DNA of 64,000 nucleotides from Erythrobacter sp. Lineage in GTDB: Bacteria > Pseudomonadota > Alphaproteobacteria > Sphingomonadales > Sphingomonadaceae. How positions within the stretch are numbered: position 1 is the first letter of the stretch; the number at the start of each line of letters is the position of its first letter. Shown here one piece after another: positions 24,075 to 32,503 of this stretch. The notes beneath the pieces are model-generated. The model was given only the letters and a program-made list of their open reading frames with translations, made no database searches and was not told the origin of the DNA. Both the position numbers and the translations under genes were made by a program. The DNA is taken from contig DAICXZ010000006.1 of assembly GCA_027311945.1 (NCBI GenBank), positions 209,687 to 273,686 of the forward strand. Reading direction: 5' to 3'.

Positions 24075-26636
24075 ATGTCTCGTATTACCTCGCACGCGCT
24101 CGGGCGCGTACCCGTTGTCCTGTCTGCAGTACTTTTGTCGGGCACTGCCTGGTCGGGTATCGCGCAAGCGCAAGTGACCACCGCGACTCCTGCCACCAAC
24201 GCTCAGGCCAGCGCATCCGACGAAGACCAGCGGCCGCGCGCCGCTGCGAGCGGCGAGGGCCTCAATCTCGACACCATCGTCGTGACCGGCACGGCCCAGG
24301 GCCAGCGCCAGTTCGACACTTCCTATGCGGTGACCGCGCTGAACGAAAGCGAGATCAGCAAGCGCGGTGCCACCGGCACAGCCGACCTGCTCGGCCAGAT
24401 CCCCGGCGTCTATGCCGAGGTCAACTCGGGCGAAGTGCAGAACATCTGGCGCATTCGTGGCGTGCCCGATGGTGGCGGCTTCACCGAGTTTCAGGAAGAC
24501 GGCGCGCCGATCTTCGCATCGAACAACGTCAGTTTCGGTAGCGCCGACGTGCTGAGCCGCATCGATATCATGACCGAAAGCTTCGAGGTCGTGCGCGGCG
24601 GCTCCGCCCCGGTCTATGCCGACCAGGCCATCGCCATCATGAACAACATCAGCCGCCGTGGCTCGGACCAGTCGGAAGGCGCGGTGCGCGCGACCGCCGG
24701 CTCGATCGGCCTGGGCCGCATCGATGGCTACTGGTCAGGCCCGATAGCGCAGGACACCTACATCGCGGTTGGCGGCTTCTACCGTATCAGCGATGGCTAT
24801 CGTGACAATGGCTACACCGCCGACGAGGGCGGCCAGTTCCGCATGAACCTCACGCACGAGTTCGACGGCGGCAACGTCAACCTGTTCGTCCGCGTGCTTG
24901 ACGACAAGAACGCCTTCTACCTGCCGGTTCCGCTCGCCAACCCCGACGATCCGTCGGAATCGCTGGCTGACTTGCTCGACCCGATGACGGGCACCATGAA
25001 CACGCCGCATCTCGCCAATGCCACCACGCTCTATGCGCTACCCAATGGCGACACCGGTTCGTTCACCAGCGATCTCACCGATGGCCGGCATATCAAGATG
25101 ACCACCGTCGGCCTCGATTTCACCAAGGAGTTCAGCGGTGGCTGGGAGATCACCAACCGGCTGCGCTTCTCCGATATCGATCTCGACTTCATCGGTCTTT
25201 ATTCGGACGGCAACCCGGTCGAGGCGGAAGAGTTCGCCGCCCGCTACCTCACCGCCGCAACAGCTGCCTTCGGTACGGTCGCTTATTTCGACTATGCGCT
25301 GGCCGGCACTGGCGGGGCGACCCTGTTCGACCCGGCCGACACTGCCGGACTCGTCGTTACCGGCACCTTCCGCACGATTCACACCGATGCCAAGTCTGCC
25401 CTCAACGATCTGCGCCTGAACAAGACCTTCGACACAGGTTTCGGCAGCCACAGCCTCACTATGGGCGTGTTTGCCTCGCACCTCACGCACGATTACGAGA
25501 TTTACCAGCAGCGCTACCTGTTCGAGATGCGCACCCAGCCGCGCCCGATCGATCTGGTCGCCCGCGACAGCGCGGGCAATGCCATCGGCTTCGTCACCGA
25601 TGACGGCGTGCTTGCCTACGGCACCAGCGTGCAGAAGGACACCGCCGAGGCGAACCATATCGCGCTGTACATCGAGGACCAGTGGAACCTGACGGACGCG
25701 TTGCGCATCGATGGCGGCCTGCGCTGGCAGTATACCGATTACCGCGGTGGTCGTTATGCCGAAGGAGTCTACAACCTCGGCGATGCCACGACGCTGGCCG
25801 ATAACAGCGTGCGCGGCCTCACCGGGCAGTACATCGCCGGATCGGGCGAGAACGACTTCCTGTCCTGGACCATTGGCGCGCACTATGAAATCTCGCCGAT
25901 CCTCGCGGGCTATGCGCGCTATGCCAAGTCGTTCAATGCCCCTGCCGCGCGCAGCGTCGCCCGCGGCTCGGAAATCAACCTGACCGAAGTGGATCAGTAC
26001 GAGGTTGGCCTCAAGCTCGATACACGCATGTTGCAGGTTTTTGCCACAGCCTTCTACGCCAAGTATTCGCCGTTCTCGGCTGCGGGCGAGGGGATCGACC
26101 CCATCACGGGGCAGATCGTGCAGCGCAACTATCAGGGCGATGCGCTGAGCCCGGGTGCCGAGATTGCCGCCTCCTTCCGGCCGGTGTCCTGGTTCACGCT
26201 CGACGCGGCCGTTACCTACAACGACATCGAGATGAACGAACTGACCGATGAGTTTGGCGGCGAACCGCTCAACGCCAACGGCAACCAGCCGACCCGCGTG
26301 CCCAAATATTACGGCAACATCCAGCCGAGTGTGAACTTCGCCCTCGGCGACGTCGATCTGGATGCCTACGCGCGGTTCAACTTCATCGGACGGCGTTTCG
26401 TCGACGTGGCGAACTCGACCGCGCTGCCTGCCTATCAGACGCTCGACATCGGCGTGGGCGCGAGCTTCGGCGACTTCGATCTGCGCCTTATCGCGCGCAA
26501 CGTGACCGACGCGTTCGGCCTCAACGAGGGCAATCCGCGCGCCGACAACCTGACCGGTCAGGGCACCGCCGAGCCGATTTATGGCCGTCCGATCTTCGGA
26601 CGGACCTTCGAGCTTTCGGCAACGCTCAACTTCTGA
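24075..26636 (+). CDS. TonB-dependent receptor, linked to phosphatase and nuclease genes
   Basis: Outer-membrane transporter (853 aa). Signal peptide about residues 1-32, ending IAQAQ; TonB-box-like LDTIVVTGTAQG; plug with ALNESEISKRGATGTADLLGQIPGVYAE, the IWRIRGVPDGGGFTEFQEDGAP loop and FEVVRGGSAPVYADQAIAIMNNISRRG. The barrel ends FELSATLNF. The plug resembles sphingomonad receptors for organic nutrients rather than siderophore receptors. It is followed at 76 bp by phoD and then an S1/P1 nuclease, all in one direction, so an operon importing nucleotides, nucleosides or phosphate esters is a reasonable inference. Substrate is not shown by the sequence. Confidence 0.88.
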   Translation: MSRITSHALGRVPVVLSAVLLSGTAWSGIAQAQVTTATPATNAQASASDEDQRPRAAASGEGLNLDTIVVTGTAQGQRQFDTSYAVTALNESEISKRGATGTADLLGQIPGVYAEVNSGEVQNIWRIRGVPDGGGFTEFQEDGAPIFASNNVSFGSADVLSRIDIMTESFEVVRGGSAPVYADQAIAIMNNISRRGSDQSEGAVRATAGSIGLGRIDGYWSGPIAQDTYIAVGGFYRISDGYRDNGYTADEGGQFRMNLTHEFDGGNVNLFVRVLDDKNAFYLPVPLANPDDPSESLADLLDPMTGTMNTPHLANATTLYALPNGDTGSFTSDLTDGRHIKMTTVGLDFTKEFSGGWEITNRLRFSDIDLDFIGLYSDGNPVEAEEFAARYLTAATAAFGTVAYFDYALAGTGGATLFDPADTAGLVVTGTFRTIHTDAKSALNDLRLNKTFDTGFGSHSLTMGVFASHLTHDYEIYQQRYLFEMRTQPRPIDLVARDSAGNAIGFVTDDGVLAYGTSVQKDTAEANHIALYIEDQWNLTDALRIDGGLRWQYTDYRGGRYAEGVYNLGDATTLADNSVRGLTGQYIAGSGENDFLSWTIGAHYEISPILAGYARYAKSFNAPAARSVARGSEINLTEVDQYEVGLKLDTRMLQVFATAFYAKYSPFSAAGEGIDPITGQIVQRNYQGDALSPGAEIAASFRPVSWFTLDAAVTYNDIEMNELTDEFGGEPLNANGNQPTRVPKYYGNIQPSVNFALGDVDLDAYARFNFIGRRFVDVANSTALPAYQTLDIGVGASFGDFDLRLIARNVTDAFGLNEGNPRADNLTGQGTAEPIYGRPIFGRTFELSATLNF

Positions 26637-26712
26637 ACCCCTTGAATGCCCTCCGGCTGCCTCGTGCCGCCGGAGGGCTTGATTTCCTCTTTGGTCCCAA
26701 CAGGAGTTCGCC

Positions 26713-28383
26713 ATGTCCCTTACTCGCCGGAACCTGATCGCTGGCGGCGCACTCGTCGGCAGCCTTGCCGCTGCTCCCGCATGGTCCGTCAGCAGCGATC
26801 TGTCGCGCGGCAGCTTCACCCACGGCCTGGCCTCTGGCGATCCGCTGCCGGAAGCGGTGATCTTATGGACCCGCTTCGTGGCCGAGGGGCAGGCCTTTGC
26901 CGTATTGCGCTGGGAGGTCTCCGAGTACGAGGATTTTCGCAGCATCGCCGCGAGCGGTGAAACCTCCACCACAGGCGCGCAGGACTGGTGCGTGAAGGTT
27001 GATGCCAGTGGCCTGAAACCCGATGGCCGCTATTTCTACCGGTTCGTCTCCGCCTCCGGCGCATCGCCGACCGGGCGTACACGTACAGCGCCGCTGCGCG
27101 GCAGAGAGCCGCTGACGGTGGCCGGCTTTGCCTGTTCCAACCTCACCATGGGCCACTTCCGCGCCTATGCTGATGCAGCCGCGCGGGACGACATCGACCT
27201 GTGCGTTCATGTTGGCGACTATATCTACGAAGGCGCGATGTCCTCAGCCCGGCGCAGCCCCGACCATGTGGCCGGGCGCGAATGGCTGCCCGACCGCGAG
27301 CTGGTGATCTACACCGACTATTGCCAGCGATATGCCAGCTACCGTGCCGATCCTGACCTGCAGGAGTTGCACCGGGTCAAGCCGTTCGTGGTGGTATGGG
27401 ACGATCACGAATTTGCCAACGATGCGTGGCGCGAAGGTGCGCAGGCGCACCAGCACCTGTCAGAAGGCAGCTGGAAGGTGCGCTATCAGGCCGCCGCGCG
27501 CGCCTGGTTCGACTGGATGCCGGTGCGCGTGCACCCCGGCCAGCCCTATCGCATCCATCACCGTCTACAGTGGGGCGAACTGGCCCATATCACCATGCTC
27601 GATACGCGGCTCCTGCGCGACAACCAGCCGCTGAACTTTGCCACCCATCTGGCGGGCTATGCCGAAGCCGGCGATGCCACCTTCGCCCGCGAGGCGCTGC
27701 GCATCTGGCACGAGGTGATGGGCGCGAGTGATCGCTCGGTTCTGGGGTTCGAACAGGAGCGCTGGCTCGATCGGCAGCTGGCGCAGTCGCGCGAGAGCGG
27801 GGCAGTCTGGCAGATCCTCGTCGAAGGCAGCGTGCTGGGCCGCTGGGGAATGCCAGCCGAGGGCATCGACTGGCTGCCCGCCGAAGCGAGCGATGCGGAG
27901 CGGCTCCAGCGGCTGATTGAGGTTCGCGCCGGCGCATTGGGTTTGCCTTACGACACGCCCTTGTGGAACGGCTTTCCCACCGCCCGCGAGCGTCTGCTGG
28001 CAAGCTGCGCGCGCGAGGGGCGCAACGTGTTCGCCTTCGGCGGCGAGACCCACACAGGCTGGTACTTCGATTTACCTGGCGGGCACGACGGACCGGCGGC
28101 GGTCGAGGCAGCGCTTACGGCGGTCACATCGTCGAACAGCCTGCGCACGGCCGACCGCACGTCGCGCGACCGGGCGGAGAGCCTGATCGCGTTCAACCCC
28201 GAGCTTGCCTGGTGCGATGTCAACCACTGGGGTTACACCGTGGTCCGCTTCACTCCGATAGCGGCAGAGGCCGAACACGTCGGTTTTGCCTCGATCGCCG
28301 ATCCGCTTGCGCCGGTGGCGCTGCGCCAGCGGCTGGTCGCCGAGGCCGGCCGTACGGGCGTACGACCCTGGCAGCTGGCCTGA
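26713..28383 (+). CDS. phoD: Alkaline phosphatase D (PhoD) family phosphodiesterase/phosphatase, Tat-exported
   Basis: Secreted metallophosphatase (556 aa). Twin-arginine signal SLTRRNLIAGGALVGSLAAAPAW. The N-terminal PhoD_N part has FTHGLASGDPLPEAVILWTR. Metal-binding motifs of PhoD: FACSN, HVGDYIYEG, VVWDDHEFANDAW, WQILVEGSVLGRWG and FAFGGETHTGWYFDL. Known PhoD enzymes need calcium and iron and release phosphate from phosphodiesters and monoesters. It lies between a TonB receptor and a nuclease, fitting extracellular phosphate scavenging. GGAG lies 8 nt before the ATG. Confidence 0.9.
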   Translation: MSLTRRNLIAGGALVGSLAAAPAWSVSSDLSRGSFTHGLASGDPLPEAVILWTRFVAEGQAFAVLRWEVSEYEDFRSIAASGETSTTGAQDWCVKVDASGLKPDGRYFYRFVSASGASPTGRTRTAPLRGREPLTVAGFACSNLTMGHFRAYADAAARDDIDLCVHVGDYIYEGAMSSARRSPDHVAGREWLPDRELVIYTDYCQRYASYRADPDLQELHRVKPFVVVWDDHEFANDAWREGAQAHQHLSEGSWKVRYQAAARAWFDWMPVRVHPGQPYRIHHRLQWGELAHITMLDTRLLRDNQPLNFATHLAGYAEAGDATFAREALRIWHEVMGASDRSVLGFEQERWLDRQLAQSRESGAVWQILVEGSVLGRWGMPAEGIDWLPAEASDAERLQRLIEVRAGALGLPYDTPLWNGFPTARERLLASCAREGRNVFAFGGETHTGWYFDLPGGHDGPAAVEAALTAVTSSNSLRTADRTSRDRAESLIAFNPELAWCDVNHWGYTVVRFTPIAAEAEHVGFASIADPLAPVALRQRLVAEAGRTGVRPWQLA

Positions 28384-28429
28384 CCCATAACAGCCTTTAC
28401 CGCATCGCTATCACAGACTGGAGAGAACA

Positions 28430-29446
28430 ATGATCCGCACCACCTTGAAGAGCGCGCTGGTCGCCGCGCTGCTGTGCAGCGCTGGCGCCGCCCATGCCTG
28501 GGGCCAGCGTGGCCACGCTGTGATCGACCGGGCCGCCATCAATGCCTTGCCCGATGATGGCCCGGTGTTCCTTAAAGACTATGCCGATTACATCGCCCGC
28601 AATGCCACCCAACCCGACAGTTGGCGTTCGGCCAGCGAGGGCTTCTCCAAGATCGCGGAAGATCCCAATCATGGCTGGTTTGCTCAGCAGTTTGCCTTCA
28701 TGGAGACGATCCCGCGGTCGCGTCATGAGTTCATCCTGGCTCTTTACGACGAGCAGCAGAAACTGGCGCAGACCGATCCCGAAGCTGCCGCTCGCACCAA
28801 TCCGCGCTGGACGGGAACCTTGCCCTATGCGGTCATGGAAAGTTACGGCCATCTTGTCGCCTGCATGCGCCAGGTGCGCACGATGCGCGCCACTGGCGAG
28901 GATGCGCAGCCGATGGAGCAGACCTGCGCTTTCCATGTGGCACACCTCGGGCATTATATCGGCGACGGTGCTCAGCCCATGCACGTGACGTGGCATTCTG
29001 ACGGCTGGCGCGGCCCCAATCCCGAAGGCTACGATACCACCGGGAAGAGTCACGGCCGGTTTGAATCCGCCTTCGTCGATGCCATCGCGCTGGAAGCAGA
29101 AGACATTGCCGATCGCCTCGGCGCGCCCGGACGTCAGCAGGGCGATGTCTTCGATCATGTGCTCGCCTTCGTGAACGACTCTGCCACAAGGGTCGAGACG
29201 GTCTTCCGCATGGACCGGGACGGCGATCTGGCAACCGGCGACAACCCCGCAGCAAGGGAATTCGTGATCGCGCACACGGCCAATGGAGCGCGTTTCCTGC
29301 GCGATCTGGTTCTGCGGGCATGGAGCGAAAGCGAAGGCCCACGGCCGAATCTGCCCAACCCGAACGATCAGGGGCACCCGCAATACAACCCCATGACGGG
29401 GTCTGCACCCGCGCCCATGTCAGTTGACAGAGCGACCATCCGCTGA
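28430..29446 (+). CDS. S1/P1 nuclease family zinc enzyme, secreted
   Basis: Exported 338-aa protein of the zinc-dependent S1/P1 nuclease-phospholipase C fold. The signal peptide ends GAAHA and leaves Trp24 as the mature N-terminus; in this family that Trp amine is a zinc ligand, so the fit is strong. WGQRGHAVID supplies the next His. HVAHLGHYIGDGAQPMHVTWHSDGW is the HxxGDxxQPxH centre. These enzymes cut single-stranded DNA and RNA and 3'-phosphates. It follows phoD by 46 bp with GGAGAG before the ATG. With PhoD and the TonB receptor it suggests nucleic acids as a phosphate or nucleoside source. Confidence 0.87.
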   Translation: MIRTTLKSALVAALLCSAGAAHAWGQRGHAVIDRAAINALPDDGPVFLKDYADYIARNATQPDSWRSASEGFSKIAEDPNHGWFAQQFAFMETIPRSRHEFILALYDEQQKLAQTDPEAAARTNPRWTGTLPYAVMESYGHLVACMRQVRTMRATGEDAQPMEQTCAFHVAHLGHYIGDGAQPMHVTWHSDGWRGPNPEGYDTTGKSHGRFESAFVDAIALEAEDIADRLGAPGRQQGDVFDHVLAFVNDSATRVETVFRMDRDGDLATGDNPAAREFVIAHTANGARFLRDLVLRAWSESEGPRPNLPNPNDQGHPQYNPMTGSAPAPMSVDRATIR

Positions 29447-29538
29447 CGAGCCCGACGGCCGTGCCACGGCCGATCGCGCAGAAAATGATGGCAACTCCGG
29501 CAACTTTGCTACGAGGTTGCGTCTAAAGGCGCGCGCTA

Positions 29539-29582
29539 GGACTTTGCACCTTCGCCTTGCACTCTGACGCGGCGCAAAGTCC
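29539..29582. repeat. 9-bp perfect inverted repeat downstream of the tRNA pair
   Basis: GGACTTTGC (29539-29547) and GCAAAGTCC (29574-29582) are separated by 26 nt. It lies 42 nt beyond the 3' end of tRNA-Thr on the tRNA strand and 92 nt after the nuclease stop. No T tract follows on either strand. It could be a transcript-end structure or a protein site. Confidence 0.4.
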
Positions 29583-29623
29583 AATATATCGTAGTTCTCT
29601 GAAATCAGCCCGTTACCAGAGGA

Positions 29624-29699
29624 TGGTGCCGCTTACAGGACTCGAACCTGTGACCCCATCATTACGAATGATGTGCTCTACCAACTGAGCTAAAGCGGC
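29624..29699 (-). tRNA. tRNA-Thr (anticodon CGT)
   Basis: Full cloverleaf on the minus strand: acceptor GCCGCTT paired with AAGCGGC, D-arm TAGCTCAGTTGGTAGAGC, anticodon stem CATCA with loop TTCGTAA, and T-arm CAGGTTCGAGTCCTG. CCA is encoded. It is 76 nt long and reads codon ACG. Confidence 0.97.
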
Positions 29700-29757
29700 G
29701 CTCACTGTCCTTTAGGTCTACGCGTAGCGGGCCGCAACGCGCAAACTTACAGGGAAG

Positions 29758-29831
29758 TGGAGGCCCGAGCCGGAATCGAACCGGCGTGCAAGGATTTGCA
29801 GTCCTCTGCGTAACCACTCCGCCATCGGGCC
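29758..29831 (-). tRNA. tRNA-Cys (anticodon GCA)
   Basis: Cloverleaf on the minus strand: acceptor GGCCCGA paired with TCGGGCC, anticodon arm AGGACTGCAAATCCT, T-arm CCGGTTCGATTCCGG, and an encoded CCA end. It is 74 nt long and lies 58 nt upstream of tRNA-Thr; the two may be one transcript. Confidence 0.97.
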
Positions 29832-30008
29832 GGAAGGCGCGCCAACTAGCGAATGCGGCGGCTTCGCGCAATCACTTTGATCGTCCGAGGCAACTTTCCC
29901 ACCAACGCGGTTACCGCCGCGTTAGCCAGCCTTCCTAACAATCGCTTTTCCAACGTGATGAAGTTTCGGTAAACGCTCGTTCGCCTATCACTGTGGCCTG
30001 TTCGAAAA

Positions 30009-30398
30009 ATGACGGGCTTGGCGACCATGATCTGTGACATAGGCGAGAATATCCCGCGGCTGCACGTTCGCTGTCGCGCCCAGTCGGGTGCGATTGCGGT
30101 TATGCCGATTCTCGATCTTTCGGCTGGCGGATTGATGGTCGCGGTCAAGGGATGGGCGGCTATGCCGGGCGAGCGCGTGCTCGCCACCATCGACGGCTTT
30201 TCCGCGCTGTCAGGCGTGCTGGTATGGGCGGAGGACGGATTAGCCGGGATCGCCTTCGAAGTGGCCTTGCACGAGGCGGTCTTGGACCAAGTACACAGCA
30301 AGCTCGAAGGCACCTATCTCGATGCTACTGAGTTGGTCTCGCAGCGTGAGGATGAGCGAGTGACGACGGGCTCGGAGCGGCGTCGCTTCTTGGTCTGA
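30009..30398 (+). CDS. PilZ domain protein (probable c-di-GMP binding)
   Basis: Small single-domain protein (129 aa). The N-terminal RLHVRCRAQ gives the RxxxR c-di-GMP motif, and ILDLSAGGLMVAV gives the DxSxxG motif, at the usual distance of about 20 residues. Such proteins pass c-di-GMP levels to motility, adhesion or polysaccharide export machinery; the target is unknown. The start could also be the ATG at 30027. The C-terminal 25 residues are charged and unlike PilZ. It is isolated between the tRNAs and csbD. Confidence 0.75.
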   Translation: MTGLATMICDIGENIPRLHVRCRAQSGAIAVMPILDLSAGGLMVAVKGWAAMPGERVLATIDGFSALSGVLVWAEDGLAGIAFEVALHEAVLDQVHSKLEGTYLDATELVSQREDERVTTGSERRRFLV

Positions 30399-30448
30399 AG
30401 CCTGCGCGATTCATACCGAGAATGGCGCGCAAAGGTTACTGACAAAAG

Positions 30449-30482
30449 CAAACGGGGCGCCGGTTTCCCGACACCCCGTTTG
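30449..30482 (-). terminator. Intrinsic terminator of csbD
   Basis: CAAACGGGG (30449-30457) pairs with CCCCGTTTG (30474-30482). On the minus strand the stem is followed by CTTTTGTC, a short T tract. It begins 25 nt after the csbD stop. Confidence 0.75.
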
Positions 30483-30506
30483 TCTATGCAAAAGCTGCGG
30501 AAAAGC

Positions 30507-30677
30507 TCAGACCTTGTCGCCGAGCGCGCCTTCCACTTCGCCTTTCAGGTTCTGGGCCTGGCCCTTGGCCTTCTGGGCCTTGCCTTCAGCGCGGGTCTCG
30601 GGATCGTTCGACTGTTCCTTGACCTTGCCTGCAACCTGGTTGCCAAGGCCCTTGGCCTTTTCGGTAAGTTCGCCCAT
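30507..30677 (-). CDS. CsbD-family general stress protein
   Basis: Tiny hydrophilic protein (56 aa): MGELTEKAKGLGNQVAGK, then VKEQSNDPETRAEGKAQKAK and GQAQNLKGEVEGALGDKV. The GN.. AGK.KE. .D. ..EGK.Q..KG. .. KG pattern is the CsbD family, stress-induced in many bacteria but of unknown biochemistry. AAGGAG lies 7 nt before the ATG. A consensus EcfG promoter (30727-30752) precedes it by about 50 nt and a terminator follows, so it is a one-gene stress unit. Confidence 0.9.
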   Translation of the reverse strand: MGELTEKAKGLGNQVAGKVKEQSNDPETRAEGKAQKAKGQAQNLKGEVEGALGDKV

Positions 30678-30726
30678 TTCGGTTCTCCTTCGTATCTGGC
30701 AGGCAGTGCGCCTGTCTTACCCTATT

Positions 30727-30752
30727 AACGGAGTGAGGCGGCGGACAGTTCC
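30727..30752 (-). promoter_or_regulatory. EcfG-type promoter of csbD
   Basis: Minus strand: GGAAC (30752-30748), 17 nt, CGTT (30730-30727). Predicted start near 30720, 43 nt before the csbD ATG. Both hexamer cores match fully; a 17-nt spacer is within the accepted range. Confidence 0.8.
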
Positions 30753-30811
30753 GCCTCGGGCCGGCATTTGCGCCCAACCGAAGGGTGCAAGCGACGTACG
30801 GGAGGCTCCGC

Positions 30812-32272
30812 CTATTCAGCCGCCTGCGTTGCCACCTTGGGAGCCTCAGCTGCTTCCGATGTGACTTTCAGCTTCTTCGCATAGTGCGACAAGGCAAGGA
30901 TGCAGATCACGATGCCGGCAAGGCAGATAGCGGTCGCGACGTAGCCATCGAGCACCGCCTGCTTCGACCCGAGAAAGAGCCTTGCCCCGATCAGCGGCGC
31001 GGCCACGGCGGCGAACTTGGCCATAAAGCTGGCCCAGCCGCCGCCGGTCGCACGTACGGCGCTCGGATAGTAGATGCTGGTGATCGAGATCACCGCCGCG
31101 TGACCGGCTCCGACCAGCACCATGCCCACGAGCACCACGGGAATGAACGCTGGGCCGTCGAGCACGATGCCGAATCCGAGCAGCAGCACGAAAGGAATCG
31201 CGATAAGCGGTGCCAGTATGATCCCGCCGGGGCCGCGCCGTTCGGTGAAGATCAGCAGCAACACCCCCGCGATCGCCCCAGCAATGCCGCCTACCGAGCT
31301 GATGTCGCGCGCGGTATCCACGGTCAGCCCCAGCTCTTCGAGGAAGACCACACCGAACGCGGTCTTGAGGTAGATGGAAAAGGAGCTGAAGAAATAGGCA
31401 GCCCAGATTAGCGGGGTGATATAGACGAGCCAGCCCTTGAACAGCTCCTTCATCTTGCTGAGCGGATCTTGCTTGTCGTCGGTCTTGCGTTCGTCGGAAA
31501 GGGTGAAGGCGGCGTATTCGCCTGCGCTGAACTGCGGATCGAAGCGCGAGAGCATTGGTGCGATCTCGCTTGCCGGCTTGCCGGATGCCACCATCCAGCG
31601 CGCGCTCTCGGGCAGGAATGTGAACAGGACCACAGCAAGCAAGGCCGTCAGCCCGCCGCAGAAGAAAAACACCATCTGCCAGCTCGGCTCGGCCATGAAA
31701 GAAGGCACCGCGCCCGCCGCATAGAGCCCGGCATACCAACCGTCGGGCGAGGCAAGCAGGTTGGCCGCCTGCGCCGCCCCCGCGCTGCCGATAGAGAACC
31801 CGAGCATGATGATCGTGACCGAGGTCGCGCGCATGCTCTTGGGCATCGATTCGATGTTGAGCGACCAGATCGGCGCGAGCAGGCCGCCAATGGCGAGGCC
31901 GCCCAGCAGGCGCAGGGCGAACAGCACCTCGGGCGATCCGGCAAAGCCGGTGACGAAGGTGAGCACAGCCGCTCCCAGCGTGGAAATGATGATGACCGGG
32001 CGCCGACCGACGATATCGGCGATATAGGAGCCGATCAGCGAGCCGATCATCTGGCCGATGAAGGCCGCGGTCGACACGTCGCCCATCTGCGCTTCGGTCA
32101 GCGCCATGTCGTCGCGAATCTCGGGCAGCGTGACCGACACGAGCGCGAAGTCCAGCCCGTCGAAAAAGGTCACAAGACAACTGAGCAGCAGAATGTGCAG
32201 GTGGAACTTGGTGAACGTCAGCTGTTGCAGGAACGCGGATACGTCCAGCGTCTTCGCCGGTTGACTAGCCAT
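30812..32272 (-). CDS. MFS transporter, aromatic acid/organic acid-proton symporter type
   Basis: Twelve-segment carrier (486 aa). CLVTFFDGLDFALVSVTLPEI is the first segment with the Asp typical of AAHS carriers. GSYIADIVGRRPVIIISTLG is the loop 2-3 signature, and LLGGLAIGGLLAPIWSLNIESMP the fourth segment. The cytoplasmic loop between halves is about 50 aa. The ATG at 32272 is used. Neighbours give no substrate clue, and it is separated from alaC by 231 bp without a recognised gene. Confidence 0.8.
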   Translation of the reverse strand: MASQPAKTLDVSAFLQQLTFTKFHLHILLLSCLVTFFDGLDFALVSVTLPEIRDDMALTEAQMGDVSTAAFIGQMIGSLIGSYIADIVGRRPVIIISTLGAAVLTFVTGFAGSPEVLFALRLLGGLAIGGLLAPIWSLNIESMPKSMRATSVTIIMLGFSIGSAGAAQAANLLASPDGWYAGLYAAGAVPSFMAEPSWQMVFFFCGGLTALLAVVLFTFLPESARWMVASGKPASEIAPMLSRFDPQFSAGEYAAFTLSDERKTDDKQDPLSKMKELFKGWLVYITPLIWAAYFFSSFSIYLKTAFGVVFLEELGLTVDTARDISSVGGIAGAIAGVLLLIFTERRGPGGIILAPLIAIPFVLLLGFGIVLDGPAFIPVVLVGMVLVGAGHAAVISITSIYYPSAVRATGGGWASFMAKFAAVAAPLIGARLFLGSKQAVLDGYVATAICLAGIVICILALSHYAKKLKVTSEAAEAPKVATQAAE

Positions 32273-32503
32273 GTGCGATCTTCTCCCTGACCGAGCCCTT
32301 AGCATGCTCACGGTCTGCCGTAGTTAGGCCAGAAGCCTCGGCGCAATGCAAGGCGCTTTGGTCAGAGAATTGCTCGCTTTGGGCGGCGGCCCAGCGTTTT
32401 GGCGCAGATTTGGTCCGGTATGCAGACGCCGCCCGGCGATCCCGCCGCCGATAAGGGGCGGGGGACGTTTACCCGGCGGCGCCTACGCTTGTTCGGTGCG
32501 CCG

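Noticed and set aside
25038..26972. A 644-codon open frame on the minus strand
   Set aside because: It lies opposite the TonB receptor and the phoD start. The receptor frame has clear domains; this one has none.
29624..29831. tRNA pair as an integration site of a genomic island
   Set aside because: No integrase and no repeated tRNA 3' end was found on either side.
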